Part shown: positions 9,774 through 21,358 of the stretch, one piece after another
Layout of the letters: every line of letters begins with the position of its first letter
Position numbering within the stretch: the first letter of the stretch is position 1
Source of the DNA: Phanerochaete sordida
Taxonomy: Eukaryota > Basidiomycota > Agaricomycetes > Polyporales > Phanerochaetaceae
Direction: 5' to 3'
Assembly (NCBI GenBank): GCA_019973155.2
Contig: BPQB01000027.1
Span: 248,001-312,000 of the forward strand
DNA length: 64,000 nt
Program-made: the position numbers and the translations under genes
The notes under the pieces: model-generated
What the model saw: the letters and a program-made list of their open reading frames with translations, nothing else
What the model was told of the DNA's origin: nothing
Databases searched by the model: none

Positions 9774-11561
9774 ATGTTCACGCTGCTGGTCGCACTCGCG
9801 ACAGCATTTTATCTCCTTCGCCGTTACGTGCTCGGCATAAGGACGCTCAATAATGCACGCAAGGAGTCCCTCCTGAGAGAGCTTGGCGCGAGCGGAGACA
9901 AACGCGTCGTCGGGTTCTTCCACCCGTACTGGTGAGCAGCTCCCGGCCATACCCTGCGCAGGCGTCCGTTCCTGATCTTACGAAGCCTGGCAGTAATGCA
10001 GGAGGCGGCGGAGAGCGAGTCCTGTGGACTGCTATTGCGAGCATGCAGCGTACGGAGCCCAACATGATCAGCGTCGTGTATAGCGGAGACATCGACGCCT
10101 CGAAGGAGGAGATAATCCAGAAGGTCAAGGTGAGTATATGCACTCCGTCTTCTCTACCATCCCTTGACACTCCACTCTGCAGACTCGGTTTGATATCGAG
10201 CTCTCCCCTAATACCCTTCATTTCGTCTGGCTGCGGAAGCGACATCTCGTGGAAGACGCAGCATGGCCGCGCTTCACTCTGCTGGGACAGAGTCTTGGGT
10301 CTATGGTGCTAGCCTGGGAGGCCATGAATGCGTTGATCCCGGACCTATTCATTGGTGAGTTACCATCCTTGAACGGCAACCGAAGGCAGTTCGTCCTCAT
10401 ACCCCGCGTGCTTCAGACACAATGGGCTACGCCTTCACCTTCCACATCGCAATCCTCCTCGGCGGCATCCCCGTTGGCGCATACGTGCACTACCCTACGA
10501 TCAGCACAGACATGCTCGCGCGCGTCAAGTCGCGCAAGGCATGGCACACGAACTCGGACGCGATCTCGTCGTCGAGCGTCCTGAGCCAGGGCAAGCTGCT
10601 CTACTACCGCCTCTTCATGTACTACTATGCGCAGTCGCTCCGGTGCGCGTCCTTCCTCATGGCGAACTCTTCCTGGACGAAGAACCACGTCGACGCCATT
10701 CTTTGCCACGAGGACAAGCTTCTGGACGTCCTCCACACGTTCACGCCGCTCGTACTCCTGCGTCTGCTGCAGTTCGGCCATGTGTCCCCGAAGGAAGCGA
10801 AGATCGTGTACCCGCCCTGCGACACCCGCGAGATGGCGACGTTTGGACTCGAGAAGAGGGGGCCCATCATCCTCAGCGTGGCACAGTTCAGGCCTGAGAA
10901 GGACCACAAGGCGCAGCTGCGTGCGTTCGAGACGTTTGTGCGCAAGTATCCTCAGTTTAAGGAGAAGGGCGTCAAGCTGGTGCTTATTGGCGGCAGCCGC
11001 AACGCCGAGGATGCGGCTCGCGTTGACAGGCTGCGAGGGCTCGCGAAGGAGCTTGGTATTGAGGTACGCCTGCTACGTCAGTGGACCTTGATGTATACTC
11101 ACCTCGTGTCCGCTCTAGGCGTACGTGGAGTTCATCGTGAATGCGCCCTATCCAGAGATGTTACAATACCTGTCTCGCTCCAGCATCGGCCTGAGCACGA
11201 TGGTCGACGAACACTTCGGGATCAACATCGTTGAGTATATGGCTGCAGGGGTCATCCCTGTGACCCATGCCTCCGGCGGACCGCTCAACGACATCGTTGT
11301 ACCCTTCAACGGCAAGCCTACCGGTATGCCACCTGTCCATGAAGCTCTCTGCCATCTTGCTGATCTTGCATAGGATTCCATGCCATCTCTGCTGACGAGT
11401 ATGCGGACCACTTCCACACCGTCCTCAGCATGAGTTCCGAAGAAGAGCTGGAGCTGCGCTCACGTGCGCGTACCTGGGCTGTGCAGCGTTTCTCAAACGA
11501 GGAGTTCGAGAAAGGGTGGAATGAGAGCGGCTGGAAGAAGTGGGTAGCTGTCGGCGCATAG
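9774..11561 (+). CDS. ALG11: GDP-Man:Man3GlcNAc2-PP-dolichol alpha-1,2-mannosyltransferase
   Basis: The product adds the fourth and fifth mannoses to the lipid-linked oligosaccharide on the cytosolic face of the ER, a step of N-glycan assembly. Conserved blocks are [17 protein letters not shown] (split by an intron near 9934), [20 protein letters not shown] and [36 protein letters not shown]-like [10 protein letters not shown], the GT4 donor-site block [15 protein letters not shown] and [11 protein letters not shown] follow. The start at 9774 gives an N-terminal membrane anchor ([19 protein letters not shown]). In-frame ATGs upstream to 9630 would add up to 48 residues of unconvincing sequence. 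At least four short introns are present, near 9934, 10131, 10354, 11062 and 11323. The stop is TAG at 11559-11561. Gene order around it shows no operon-like relation. Confidence 0.93.
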
Positions 11562-11938
11562 ATACAGTATTATGTCTCAGCAGGCGTTGGTCCGACTGTC
11601 TTGTATGCCTTTGCACAGAACTTTGAACACTTCCTGGGGCCTATTTTTTCTTTGCCACCCCAAGCTCCGTTTCCCGACCATAGAGCGCGGGACACATCTG
11701 CCGATAAACATCGTACTCAAGGGAGCAGGCTGAGGCTTGCAGGCCTGCATGACTTTACTAGCTCTCAGACTCCAGTTCGCGTCGAACGCGGTGCACGCGC
11801 CGGCTCGGATATTGGAAGCCCGGGCGTCTGCGAACTGGGGCTTTCTTCCGCAACTTCCACGACCTCCGAGGGCTGCCACAGGTGGACAGACTCCTCTACG
11901 AACAAACACAGCTCCAGACTAGCGTCCGTGTGCCTGCC

Positions 11939-13401
11939 ATGGCTATCTCCCCATCCACGAAACGAGCCATCGTCGACGGTAAGCTACTCCACACTCTGGT
12001 CCAGGCGCGAACGGAGATGCTGAACCGAACACTCGTAGTTGCTCTTTTTGTCGCCTCACAAGTGCGTCACTCGTGTTCACCTTGTTGTACTACGCTGACT
12101 CACATGCAAGGCAGCCCTGTACTACACGGTACGAGTAAGTGCTTGTCGTGCTGTGTTTCCGCAGAAGTGCACGCGTCTTACCGGCCGTTCCGCAGTGGGT
12201 GATGCAGAGCATGAACCCCGTGGAGAAGAAGGACGTCAAGCAGAAGAGCCTGAAGGCACTCGAGAAGCTTGGACACAAGAGTCTGGAGCTGGACGACTAC
12301 GAGAGTGCGCTCTCCGTTTGCTGTGTTCGAGACCCGAGCTGATCGTGTCGGTGTACCCAGGACAAATAGCGTCAGAAATCATACATCCAGATGACATCGA
12401 CGTGCATTTCTCAGGTGCGTAGCCGTATAGGTCGCGCCCGTGCCTCATGCTGACATATGTGGTAGATATTGGCGGCTTGGAGCCCATAATATCTTCACTG
12501 CAAGAGTCTGTCATCTACCCTCTGCGCTTCCCCGAGCTCTTCGCGTCATCGACACTTCTCGGAGCGCCGAAAGGTGTCCTATTATTCGGCCCACCAGGGT
12601 GCGGCAAGACGATGCTTGCGAAGGCTCTGGCGAAGGAGTCCGGCGCGACCTTCATCAACATCGCAGCGTCTGTCCTCACGAACAAGTGGTATGGCGAGTC
12701 GAACAAGCTCGTCGCCGGCTTGTTCTCGCTCGCGCGCAAGGCGCAGCCGAGTATCGTCTTCATTGACGAGATTGACTCCTTCCTGCGCGAGCGGACAAAG
12801 GGCGACCACGAAGTGACGGGGATGATGAAGGCGGAGTTCATGACGTGCGTCCACCTAGCGCACACTGCATAGCGCGATGTTCATATTTTGTGTAGACTAT
12901 GGGACGGCCTCACGTCAAGTACAGACCGCATTGTCGTGCTCGGCGCCACGAACCGCCCAAACGACATCGACTCCGCAATCCTGCGGCGGATGCCCAAGCG
13001 CTTCTCGATCGGGCTTCCCAGCATAGAGCAGCGGCTGAAGATCCTGTCCTTGGTGCGCACATATCCCGTGCTATCAGCCCGCGTACTCGTGTTGACACCG
13101 CCCGCAGATCCTGCGGGACACAAAGCTCGCGCCGGGCTTCCAGCTGACGGCCTTAGCGGAGCGCACGCAGGGCTACTCGGGCTCGGATCTGAAGGAGCTG
13201 TGCCGGAACGCCGCGATGATTCCCATGCGCGAGCTCATGCGCTCCGCCGGCGCAGACAGCGCGGAGCTCGCGCGGATACAGGCAGAGGGCGTCGAGCTGC
13301 GGCCGTTGAAGCTCGAGGACTTCTTCCAGGCCGACGGGACGAGTGCGCTGCCGCCACCGGAGAACACGATAGAGGTGATCATGGAGAAGCTTGCTGCGTG
13401 A
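11939..13401 (+). CDS. MSP1: Mitochondrial outer-membrane AAA ATPase (Msp1/ATAD1)
   Basis: Msp1 extracts mislocalised tail-anchored proteins from the mitochondrial outer membrane. The start at 11939 ([13 protein letters not shown]) leads into a single N-terminal membrane segment spliced from small exons (VALFVASQ, then ALYYT, then [10 protein letters not shown]). The AAA domain follows: [16 protein letters not shown], Walker A GPPGCGKT near 12595, and the pore-loop region [10 protein letters not shown] near 12683. Walker B is FIDEID near 12760, sensor 1 is ATNRP near 12950, and the arginine fingers are RRMPKRF near 12985. The C-terminal helix block [21 protein letters not shown] matches Msp1 closely. 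Six or more short introns split the gene. The stop is at 13399-13401. The chain is complete and looks functional. Confidence 0.92.
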
Positions 13402-13602
13402 CGATCGCGATGCTGTTAATGCTCTTAGTATACTATGAACCCTAGACGACTACGCCGGTGTCCTACGGCCGGTCCTAATGCATTATGGATTAGTTATACA
13501 TTTCCTGATGGACAGCAGTCCTGTGCTCCGCCGCCGACGGATGGATGTAAGCAAAGCATGGATATATTACACAGATGGGAGTAGTGTGAGATGCCGACAA
13601 GG

Positions 13603-14637
13603 TTACATGAAGTCGTCTTCGAGTTCCCAGACAGACTTCTTGGCCTTCGGCTGCTCCTCTTCCTCAAAGTCATCGCCCCCGGAAAACAGGGCGTCGTACG
13701 AGCGCGCGGCCTTCTCCGCCTCTCTTTGCTTTGCGAGCTCTGAGTCCGCCTTTTTCTGCGTATCCGTAGCCAGTCAGCACATGTGCAGAGCACACGCGAG
13801 TGTATCTGGCGCACCTTGAGCAGCGCAGCGGCGCGCTTCTGGGCGTTCTCCTTCTTTATTCGCTCGACGCGCTCCTGCTCGTGGTCGACCTCGCGCTCGA
13901 CCTTCGTCTTGTTGAGCCGGTTCACGATGACATTTTCGCGCTTTGGCACATGCACTGTGGGGGCCGTTCACTGTCTGGCTTTGAAAGACGGTCAAAGCTA
14001 CGCACCTCGCTTCACCTAGGGAAAAGCCAATGAGGGTCGCCACAGCAAAGAAGGCATATTAGCACGCACCTGCCTGTCGTTGTGGAAGGACACTTGGCCG
14101 ACGGCCATGTCGCCCGTTTTCTGGTGCCTGTTCTAGCACATCGCAGCGAGATGGATAGCAGCGGGACACACCTTCAGGTTATCTCCCGGCGTGTATATGA
14201 TCGAGATGTTATCCTTCTTGTTGCCTGCACTCTGCCGCTGTGAGCTCAACCTTTCTTCGCCATCTACGGAAACACCGCGCACATACCTTCGATGGAATTC
14301 GCCTTCACGAGCTGCGCACAGTCGGTGAGGAGCGCCTCGGGGATGGCGTCCCAGGTCATGCCGTTGGGCATGCGCAGGTAGACGTGCGCGGACGAGAGCT
14401 TGTCGACGTGGAACCACACGTCCTGCGGCCATGCATACTTGATGAGGTCCTCATCTGTGCAGGACTGTGGTTGAGTTCGACATGTGAGGGGACTGCGTGA
14501 GGGGGAGACGCACTCTCGAACTTGTCCTTGCCCATGTAGATGAAGGCTGGCGGGCTGATTGCTGCGGAAAGGGCTCAGCTAGCGTCGGACTACATCCAGG
14601 AAACCATCGCACCTGTCGATGTAAAGAAAAGCACCAT
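13603..14637 (-). CDS. JLP2: CCDC25/JLP2 family protein (NFACT-R domain)
   Basis: The minus-strand exons join to a protein matching the CCDC25 family along its length. They read MVLFFTST at the start (14637), then [63 protein letters not shown], and [20 protein letters not shown]. The C-terminus is a charged coiled coil ending DDFM before the stop at 13603. The NFACT-R (DUF814) domain occupies about the first 120 residues. In animals CCDC25 has been described as a membrane sensor of extracellular DNA; the fungal role is not established. The yeast homologue is called JLP2. Six or so introns, some very short exons. Confidence 0.88.
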
Positions 14638-15288
14638 ACTGCAGGCTCTAGAGTGTGGATAGGAAGAAGGACTTGTTGGACGGAGGTAGAGATGATCGCA
14701 GGGCGCTTCGTGCAGAACGCGGCACACACGCCGGACAGTTGTGTGCGGCAGCGCACGCGAGCAGCACGCTGAGAACCACTGATTACTGTGACAAGCGAGC
14801 GGGCAGGTAGAAAGGGGGATTTTTAGAAATTGTATGCATTATGCCGAGGACAACGGGACGTAGGGTATAGATGCGAGAGATACAGAGGTATATACAAGGA
14901 TGTCATGAGCTCGAGGTCGCCTCCAACGCTCAAGAATACGTGTGACAGCAGCTACAGCAGGGTGGGAGGGATGACAGATATGCAAGTAATTCTACGACAA
15001 CAACAAGAGGGTAGTGCAAGAGAGTTCAGCGACGAAGGGTGTACAAAGTGTTCCGGGTCGTTTCAGTCGTTAACAATGTCCAATGAGTCTAAGCAGTCGC
15101 CGACGCGCAGCGACTACGGGAGAGAGGCTGAGTAGTACGTCGGCGGCCGCGACGTTGACGTCGGAGCAGATGCCTGGGGGCTCGCAGCGGGCTGCGGCGC
15201 CACTAGGACATCTATCGACACTGCGGACGTGCTATGCCGCAATGCGGGGCCCGACGCTTCAGGCGCGAGTATCGTCAAGGGCACAGCC
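14638..15288. other. Intergenic, no recognised gene
   Basis: The stretch holds scattered short frames without conserved blocks. It probably contains the minus-strand CCDC25 promoter and the 3' end of the next minus-strand gene. Confidence 0.4.
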
Positions 15289-15744
15289 TCAGCAGGAGGT
15301 CTGCAGGCAGGCTCGCGTCATTGCGCAGCACGGCAAGCAGGGACGGACGACGCACCCGCTGACACCAGCTCCGCTGTCCACGGCCCACACGCCCAGCATC
15401 TCCATGTTGGCCCATATCCACCACTGCACGAAGGTCAGCGGCTCGTCGCGCTTCGGGGCGTAGAGTGTCATGTGGACGAGTGTGCCGAACAGTACGATGC
15501 CTGGCGCACGCGAGGTCAGGGTGGTCGAGCGAGCGACTGGGCGCGACGCACCTGCAATGAGCATGCAGATGACGAGGACCGTCTGCGCGACATCCGATAT
15601 GGGCGGAGGGTCGATCGCGTTGTTCGGATCGGCGGAGAGGACGCTAACGGCGGAGACAGATTTTGCTGTCCCAACTGCCTTGGAGATGTTGAGGGAGGGG
15701 GTTGGGTACGCGCCGGGCGCAGCAGGGGATGGAATGACCGTCAT
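15289..15744 (-). CDS. Small hypothetical membrane protein
   Basis: A minus-strand frame starts MTVIPSPAAPGAYPTPSLN at 15744. A clean 51-bp intron (GTGCGTCGC to CGCCAG, with a CTGAC branch site) lies near 15500-15551. Removing it joins VAQTVLVICMLIAG to IVLFGTLVHMTLYAP, giving one strong membrane segment, and then a second hydrophobic stretch FVQWWIWANMEMLGVW. The predicted product is about 134 residues with a Cys-rich C-terminus. No family is recognised. The frame on the opposite strand (15470-15880) is less convincing because it has no membrane logic. Confidence is limited by size and lack of homology. Confidence 0.4.
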   Translation of the reverse strand: MTVIPSPAAPGAYPTPSLNISKAVGTAKSVSAVSVLSADPNNAIDPPPISDVAQTVLVICMLIAGASRPVARSTTLTSRAPGIVLFGTLVHMTLYAPKRDEPLTFVQWWIWANMEMLGVWAVDSGAGVSGCVVRPCLPCCAMTRACLQTSC

Positions 15745-16431
15745 TGCCCTCTGCGAGGGGATGGTGGCGAGAGTCAAGGAAGAGAACAAGGGAGGGCGTC
15801 TGGGCTGGGGTCGCCCGCCGGTGTATGGCCTGTGCACGCCTCTCGCTCGACGGCGAGGGGATCGAGTCGCATTGCCATGAACAAACGCCTTACAATCTCG
15901 GAGCCGCCAGAACAAGCCACTCGGCTGTACCTGCGTTGCGAGCAGGCACCCGCGCGAGCATCGACGATACGGTCATGGGAAGCCAAGAATAGCACGGCGA
16001 ACGGGCGAGGACGTGCAGAACCGCGGCGACGAGGTCGGAGGAGCGAAGTTAGCGGAGGACTTCGTGAACCGTAACAGAGACCATCTGCGCGCCAGATGGG
16101 CCGGCCACGCAACCCGCAGCTCACGCGCCAAGCCATACCAATGAGTGCACCCTGCCGTGCGGCGGTGGTGAGAGCGGACAAGCGAGATGTACACAGAACA
16201 CTGTAGAAATTGAGCTCGACAGAGTGCAGTAATCCGTAGATATATGAAGCCAAAGCGACTACTTAATCCAACTGCACTAGGAAGGACAAGCACTGGCAAG
16301 TTGCATCAAGTGAATGATCTAGCAAGGAAAGACAGCCACGAATATCTGGAGGGCGTAGGCAAGAATTACGAGGGGTATACGTAGTGTAAGTGGGATCGGG
16401 TACCACAGACATCCGTGGCGTACAAGGGCGT

Positions 16432-16994
16432 CTAACGGGATGCGACATACACGGGTGGAGGTGGCTGGGGGTGAACGACAGGGCAGTCGGTAGGAAAGTG
16501 CACGAGGGTTGAGCCGGACAGTGATTCGGAGGACGAGGTTCGATGTGGCGCATAAGAGTTCATCGCGAGGGTGTCGCGAGGAGGAGTCGGTGAGGAGGAG
16601 CGAGAGCTTAGCCAGCTGCGTAGGCTCTTGCTCCGGGCGACGGAAGTCATGAATGTATGGCGAGGAGAGATGAGGGAGGGTTGCGGTCGGCGTTGACGCT
16701 TCTTGCCCACAAGGCATACGCTGAGGACGACGGCGATGAAGATTACTGCGACATACGCGGACAAGAGGCATGAGTACGACGCGATACACGCGTCGGGATG
16801 GTGGCGCGCAGGCAGAATCTCCCACCTAGTAGGATACCCATCGCGACTTTGATGCTCGTGAGGACCCCGCCCGCAGGCTCAGCGTCGGGTACGGCGGCAG
16901 CCAACGCTAGGCACGACGAGCTGCACGGCGAGGTGGGGTAGAGAGAAGGGGACATCGTGGACGTCGTGGACGCGAGCGTGTCGATGGGGGCCAT
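16432..16994 (-). CDS. Single-pass membrane protein with Ser/Pro-rich cytoplasmic tail
   Basis: The start ATG is at 16994 (MAPIDTLASTTSTMSPSLYP). An 80-bp intron (16746-16825) removes a non-coding stretch. It joins IKVAMGILL to VIFIAVVLSVCLVG and is followed directly by the basic stop-transfer KKRQRRPQ. That makes a textbook transmembrane helix and gives exactly 161 codons to the stop at 16432. The N-terminal 50 residues are Ser/Thr-rich and would face outside; the C-terminal 90 residues are Ser/Arg-rich and end PQPPPPVYVASR. The layout recalls fungal SKG6/AXL2-type single-pass surface proteins, which are numerous in basidiomycetes, but no named domain is seen. It may be paralogous in style to the neighbour at 15289-15744. 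Confidence 0.6.
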
Positions 16995-17850
16995 GTTGGG
17001 AGTCGAGTGGGAGGACGTTTGGCCCGCGCCGTGAGGATGGGGAGATGGGATGCAGAAGAGGGCCTTTATACCACTGGCACGCAGGACGAAATTGGCATTG
17101 TGAGGATGTAGAGAAGCTGTCAATGTCAGTACGCTGCGGCGGCGAGGCGCCCTAGGACGGTCGGGCGAACACGCTTGGCAGCCGTGACGGTACGCTCATG
17201 CTGGTATGTGCGTGCCGAGCTCCACATTCTAGGTGCCGTGAAAGCGCTAGCGAAGCCGGGGCGTATCATGGCCAAGCTGAGGGCGGTCGGACGAGCGGGA
17301 GGGGGATGGCCAATGGACTCGGGGCGGAAACGCCTCAAGCCGTCGGAGCGCACGGTTACTAGACCAGAACCAGAGAAAAGCATCCAATGCACCGGGCATT
17401 TCGTCAGAAGCGGGCTGACACCAAGACCTGCAGAGAGGCAAACGGCACGAGAGGTTCGTCGTAGAAGATTGGCACAGACTTGCGCACAGCCCCGTTGGTT
17501 GCGCCCGTCAGCATGCACGGATGACACTCCGAGAGAGCAGCTCTGAGGGTCGAGACGCGACGCAATTAGCCAGGAATGACGCAAGGAGCCGGAATCGCGG
17601 AAGGTAGGGGAGGCTCCGTCGAGAGGGTGCGTAGAGGAATGCGCGTCGCGCACGCCTCACAGCAAAGCGAGACGTTCAGACTCCGATTGATTGCGTTGCT
17701 CTCCGCCCGCGCAAATAATTCGATCTCAGACGACTCCGCTTGAGGTCCGGCGACATCGCCGTGGGCGTTTCATCCCGTCGTCGCCGTTACAGACGTCCTG
17801 AACGTCCTGCACACTCTTTCCCTCGCTCCTTGATTCACAAGGCTGCCTCT
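16995..17850. other. Intergenic between divergent genes
   Basis: This is the shared upstream region of the minus-strand membrane protein and the plus-strand LEA-2-like gene. A 175-codon minus frame (17126-17653) is present but shows no domain or splice logic. An in-frame upstream ATG at 17740 could extend the plus-strand gene by 37 basic residues. Confidence 0.4.
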
Positions 17851-19235
17851 ATGGACCACGACCGCAAGTCCGTCGTGTCCTCCTTCTACGGCGGCCGGAG
17901 GGCCTCCACCGACGTCCTTCAGCAGGACTTCCCCTCACCATCCCACTACGCCGACTTCGCCTCTCACGCTCGGCAAGACTCTCGCTCCTCGTTCTTCAAC
18001 CCAAATGCCCCGGCGCGGGGTAGTGTCGAGCTCCTCAATCAACACTCTGCCGGCTACAACTCTACCACCTTCTTCGACGGCGGCCGGCAAGAACCCGTCA
18101 AGGGCGCGTACGACGAGGAGGCGGCCGCATTCCGGGACGAGCCTTTCGACATCTACGCCGACTTCAACAATGAAGGCCCGCGGTACTCGCGCGCGACGTT
18201 TGGTGCGGATGACGGGTACATGCTCTTGACTTTGCGCTGAAGGCCGACACATTGACCGGGCTGCTATCGCAGGTACCGCCGTGTGAACTCGCCGAGTCTA
18301 TCCAAGGTAGACGCACCAAGTGAGGCGACGACGATGCCCGTGGAGATGGTCACAGTCCCCGCACTAGGCCCAGAGTGGCAAAAGTCAGAAATGGGAACTG
18401 TGGCCAAGAAAGCCCGGCGGGAGGATCGCGCAGACCGGCGAAAGCAGAAGTGGAAGGAGTGGAAGCGCGGCGAGCGCGGCATGTGCGGGAGGTACTTCAC
18501 GCGCAAGTTCACCGTGTGGTTCATGTTCTTCCTCATCGTGGCGTACGTGCCCAGTCCGCTTGTTTGGCGTCGTGCACCAGTCTCATCCCGGGTTATAGTG
18601 TCGGCATCGTCTTGGTATTCGTGATACCCAGGGTACCCGACTTCCAGATCAACCAGCAGGATCCACTACAGACTGCAACGGGCAGCTTTAACAAGACAAT
18701 ACCAGCCGAATTCAGTCGGGCTCCAGCGAACTTCAGCTTCCCCGCTTCCACAGACTTGCAAATCGATACGCACTCCAACTTCCTCCCACTTAAGTTCGAG
18801 AGCCTTCACGCGGACGTTTACGATCTCACTACGGATCGTCAAGTGGGAACTGGCGACCTTGGCTCCATGACATTCCCCGCTAAGGCGTTCACGCCTCTCA
18901 GCCTCCCCCTCAACTTCAGCTACGTTGCGAGTAACGACTCAGATCAGACTTGTGCGCCTTCATTCACATTATCTTCACTCGTCATTAATGATTTGCACAG
19001 GGAACAACTGGTACAACGCCTGCAAGAACAAAGCGATCTTCGTTGACGGCAAGCGGCCGCGTGAGTGTCTTGTCATCGGCGCTATGTGCAGCGTATTGAC
19101 ACCAGTTTGGCTGCAGCTGTGCAATTCCGCCTCCTTCTCGCGTTCAAGATTGCTGGCTTGATTGGCACGAAGCATACGGCCACCGATGTCACAAGTGCGA
19201 ATTGCCCTATTGAGCTGCCTCAAAATGCCGCGTAG
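17851..19235 (+). CDS. LEA-2-like single-pass membrane protein
   Basis: The chain starts MDHDRKSVVSSFYGGRRAST at 17851 with a long disordered cytosolic region. This ends in a strongly basic stretch (KKARREDRADRRKQKWKEWKR near 18405-18470). A transmembrane helix follows, split by an intron (FTVWFMFFLIV joined to GIVLVFVIPRVPDF near 18540-18635). The outer part contains N-glycosylation sites and the pattern of a LEA-2/immunoglobulin-like beta domain (LQIDTHSNFLPLKFESLHAD, then LPLNFSYVASND). It ends after an intron with KIAGLIGTKHTATDVTSANC and a stop at 19233-19235. This architecture is common to uncharacterised basidiomycete and ascomycete membrane proteins. Function is not known. An upstream in-frame ATG at 17740 is an alternative start. 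Confidence 0.7.
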
Positions 19236-19661
19236 GGGCAGCTCGTGGACCCTCTACACATGCCCTCCATCTGCGACTCTCATCTCATTCTTGCATCATA
19301 TTGGACTTTTGGTATTGGACCTCAATAGGACATCATATATATGATACGTTCATCGTTCCCAGAGACATAAGATACAGTACTCTCACTTCTTAACCCCTTG
19401 CCACCATCGTAGTCTGCATTCGTTTCTCACTCGCCTGGACATGTACTTTTTCTGCACCGAACAATATGACAGATTTCGTCCACTGCGTCTGACGCCATCC
19501 CAATTTCGACCAGTCAGAGACATGGTGCGTGCGTCGGGATCCGGACTGCATGCGCTGACCAGCTGTTTATAGATTGTCGTAGCCCAGTGGTGAGGCTGAC
19601 GTGCCTAGTGGTCTGGACGACAACACGATGTTGCTCTTGCACGGCCATCTTCGACTTCTAC
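19236..19661. other. Intergenic, tetraspanin upstream region
   Basis: No gene or repeat is seen. In-frame ATG at 19587 would add 25 residues to the tetraspanin but lies in weak sequence. Confidence 0.4.
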
Positions 19662-21358
19662 ATGGCCTATCCACAGCCACCGTCGATATCGTCTGCCCGC
19701 TCTTCGATCCGTCAACGCTCAGGTGCCATCAGCCAAGGGCTGGGATTAACACAACAAGGACCGCAGACTTCGAACCATCGGGCTCCTGCCGCGAACGAAG
19801 ATGTCGACTTCGATCATGCGAGACCGACGGTCACACTAGTGCAGAAGAGGTCCCATCCTCGCATTCCCAGTCTGCCGATCTTGCAGCCCGCGCCGGGATA
19901 TCCCCAGTCAGCAGCGAACGCGTTACTCTTGCAGCTCCCACCTAGCGACTCCAGGCCATTTGATTCATTTAATCGCCATCAAGTACCCGTAAACCGCAAT
20001 CCTGCACCATCCGGTCCTGCAAGTGAGGTGCAGCCCCCATCTTCGCGCTCACTCGGGTCTATCCCCGCCTCGGCGTCCGACATCCCACTTCTTGCTCAGC
20101 CGAGCCAGCCTGATTATGAAGCTGCTCACGACTCTCTGCCACACCTGCACCATGCCCTCGACCCAGATCCAGGGCGGCTCGCACGCATGCCATCGTCCTC
20201 GTCCACGGCGACGTTCCCCATGCGCCCGAAGCCCCCGCCCAAGGCGCCCAAGGGCTGGACGACATTCGCTTCGCTGAGCGCTGGGGACCGCCTCACGCAG
20301 AAGTTTCCGATCTCGAAGACTATCCGTGGATTAGCACTCGAAGGATCGCAGACCTGCGATGCAACGAGATCTGTGATGGCGACGCCCGAGTCGATTGGCT
20401 CGTCCCTCGAGCGCAGCCGCGGCCTGGGCATGGACAGGCCGAACCGCTGGACGCCGCACAAGTGGTGGCTGTTCCTGTCTGTGTGCACCGTCTTTGCGAG
20501 TGGCGCGCTGGGCCTGGTGTATGCGCTGCTGACGTGGTTCAAAGGTGAGTGTCTTGGAGCGCATGTAGCCAGCTAGTTTCGCCGATAGCTGATGTTGAGT
20601 CATTGGCAGCCTGGGAACACGCCGACGTGTTCTTCGTCGCAGACTATGATGTCCTAGTGCTCATTACCCTCGCGTCGTCCCTGCTTCTCTTCACTTTCAT
20701 CGTCGGCATGACCGGCACGATCCTCAACTCACGTCCAATCCTCGCCATGTACGCACTGCTCCTCTGGCCCGCGTTCATCGCAATCCTCGCCGTCGGCTAC
20801 ACGTCGTACAAGCGCTCCGCGTTCGCACTCGACCGCAAGCTGAACCTCGCGTGGAGCAAGTACTACTCGGCGCCGGGGCGGCTCATCGTGCAGGACTCGC
20901 TCTGGTGCTGCGGGTACAACAGCCCGCTGCACGAGGCCGCCGCGAGCGGGCGGTGCTTCGCGCGCGCCGCGCTGCCCGGGTGCAAGGGCAAGCTCCTCCG
21001 CTTCGAGCGCGCGGTGCTCCAGACGGTGTACACCGCCGCGTTCGGCGCCGTGCCGCTGCACATCGCGAACATCGTCGCGGCGCTCCTCTGCGCGAACCAT
21101 GTCACGCGGACGTTTGGGAAGGGGATCACCCCGCGGCAGTACAGGCTTTGCGGCGCGGACGTGCAGTCGGACGCGGAGAAGATTCTCGGGACGATGCAGA
21201 CCCTGGGGCCAGTCAGGCCGCCCGCGGCGTCTCGACCTTTGTCGTTCGTGAGCTACAGGGAAGACAGGGAGGATCCGCCGCCGCCACCATTGGGTATTCC
21301 TGCTGCCCTGAGGCCGGGCATACCGAGCGGCCTGTGGAGGCGCCACAAGCATGGATGA
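19662..21358 (+). CDS. Tetraspanin with long N-terminal extension
   Basis: The first 260 residues from 19662 (MAYPQPPSISSARSSIRQR) are Pro/Ser-rich and probably disordered. Four hydrophobic segments follow: WWLFLSVCTVFASGALGLVY near 20463, VLVLITLASSLLLFTFIVG near 20650, MYALLLWPAFIAILAVGY near 20748, and VPLHIANIVAALLCA near 21050. The large loop between segments 3 and 4 contains the CCG signature (SLWCCGYNSP near 20900) and further cysteines, as in tetraspanins. One intron lies at about 20545-20609. The short cytoplasmic tail is Pro-rich. Basidiomycete tetraspanins of the TSP2/PLS1 type act in cell-surface organisation; which subtype this is cannot be told here. Confidence 0.82.

Noticed and set aside
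15470..15880. Plus-strand ORF of 136 codons
   Set aside because: Overlaps the minus-strand small membrane protein, which has a good intron and a coherent membrane helix; this frame has neither.
17126..17653. Minus-strand ORF of 175 codons
   Set aside because: No conserved block, no splice logic, and it covers the upstream region of a better supported gene.
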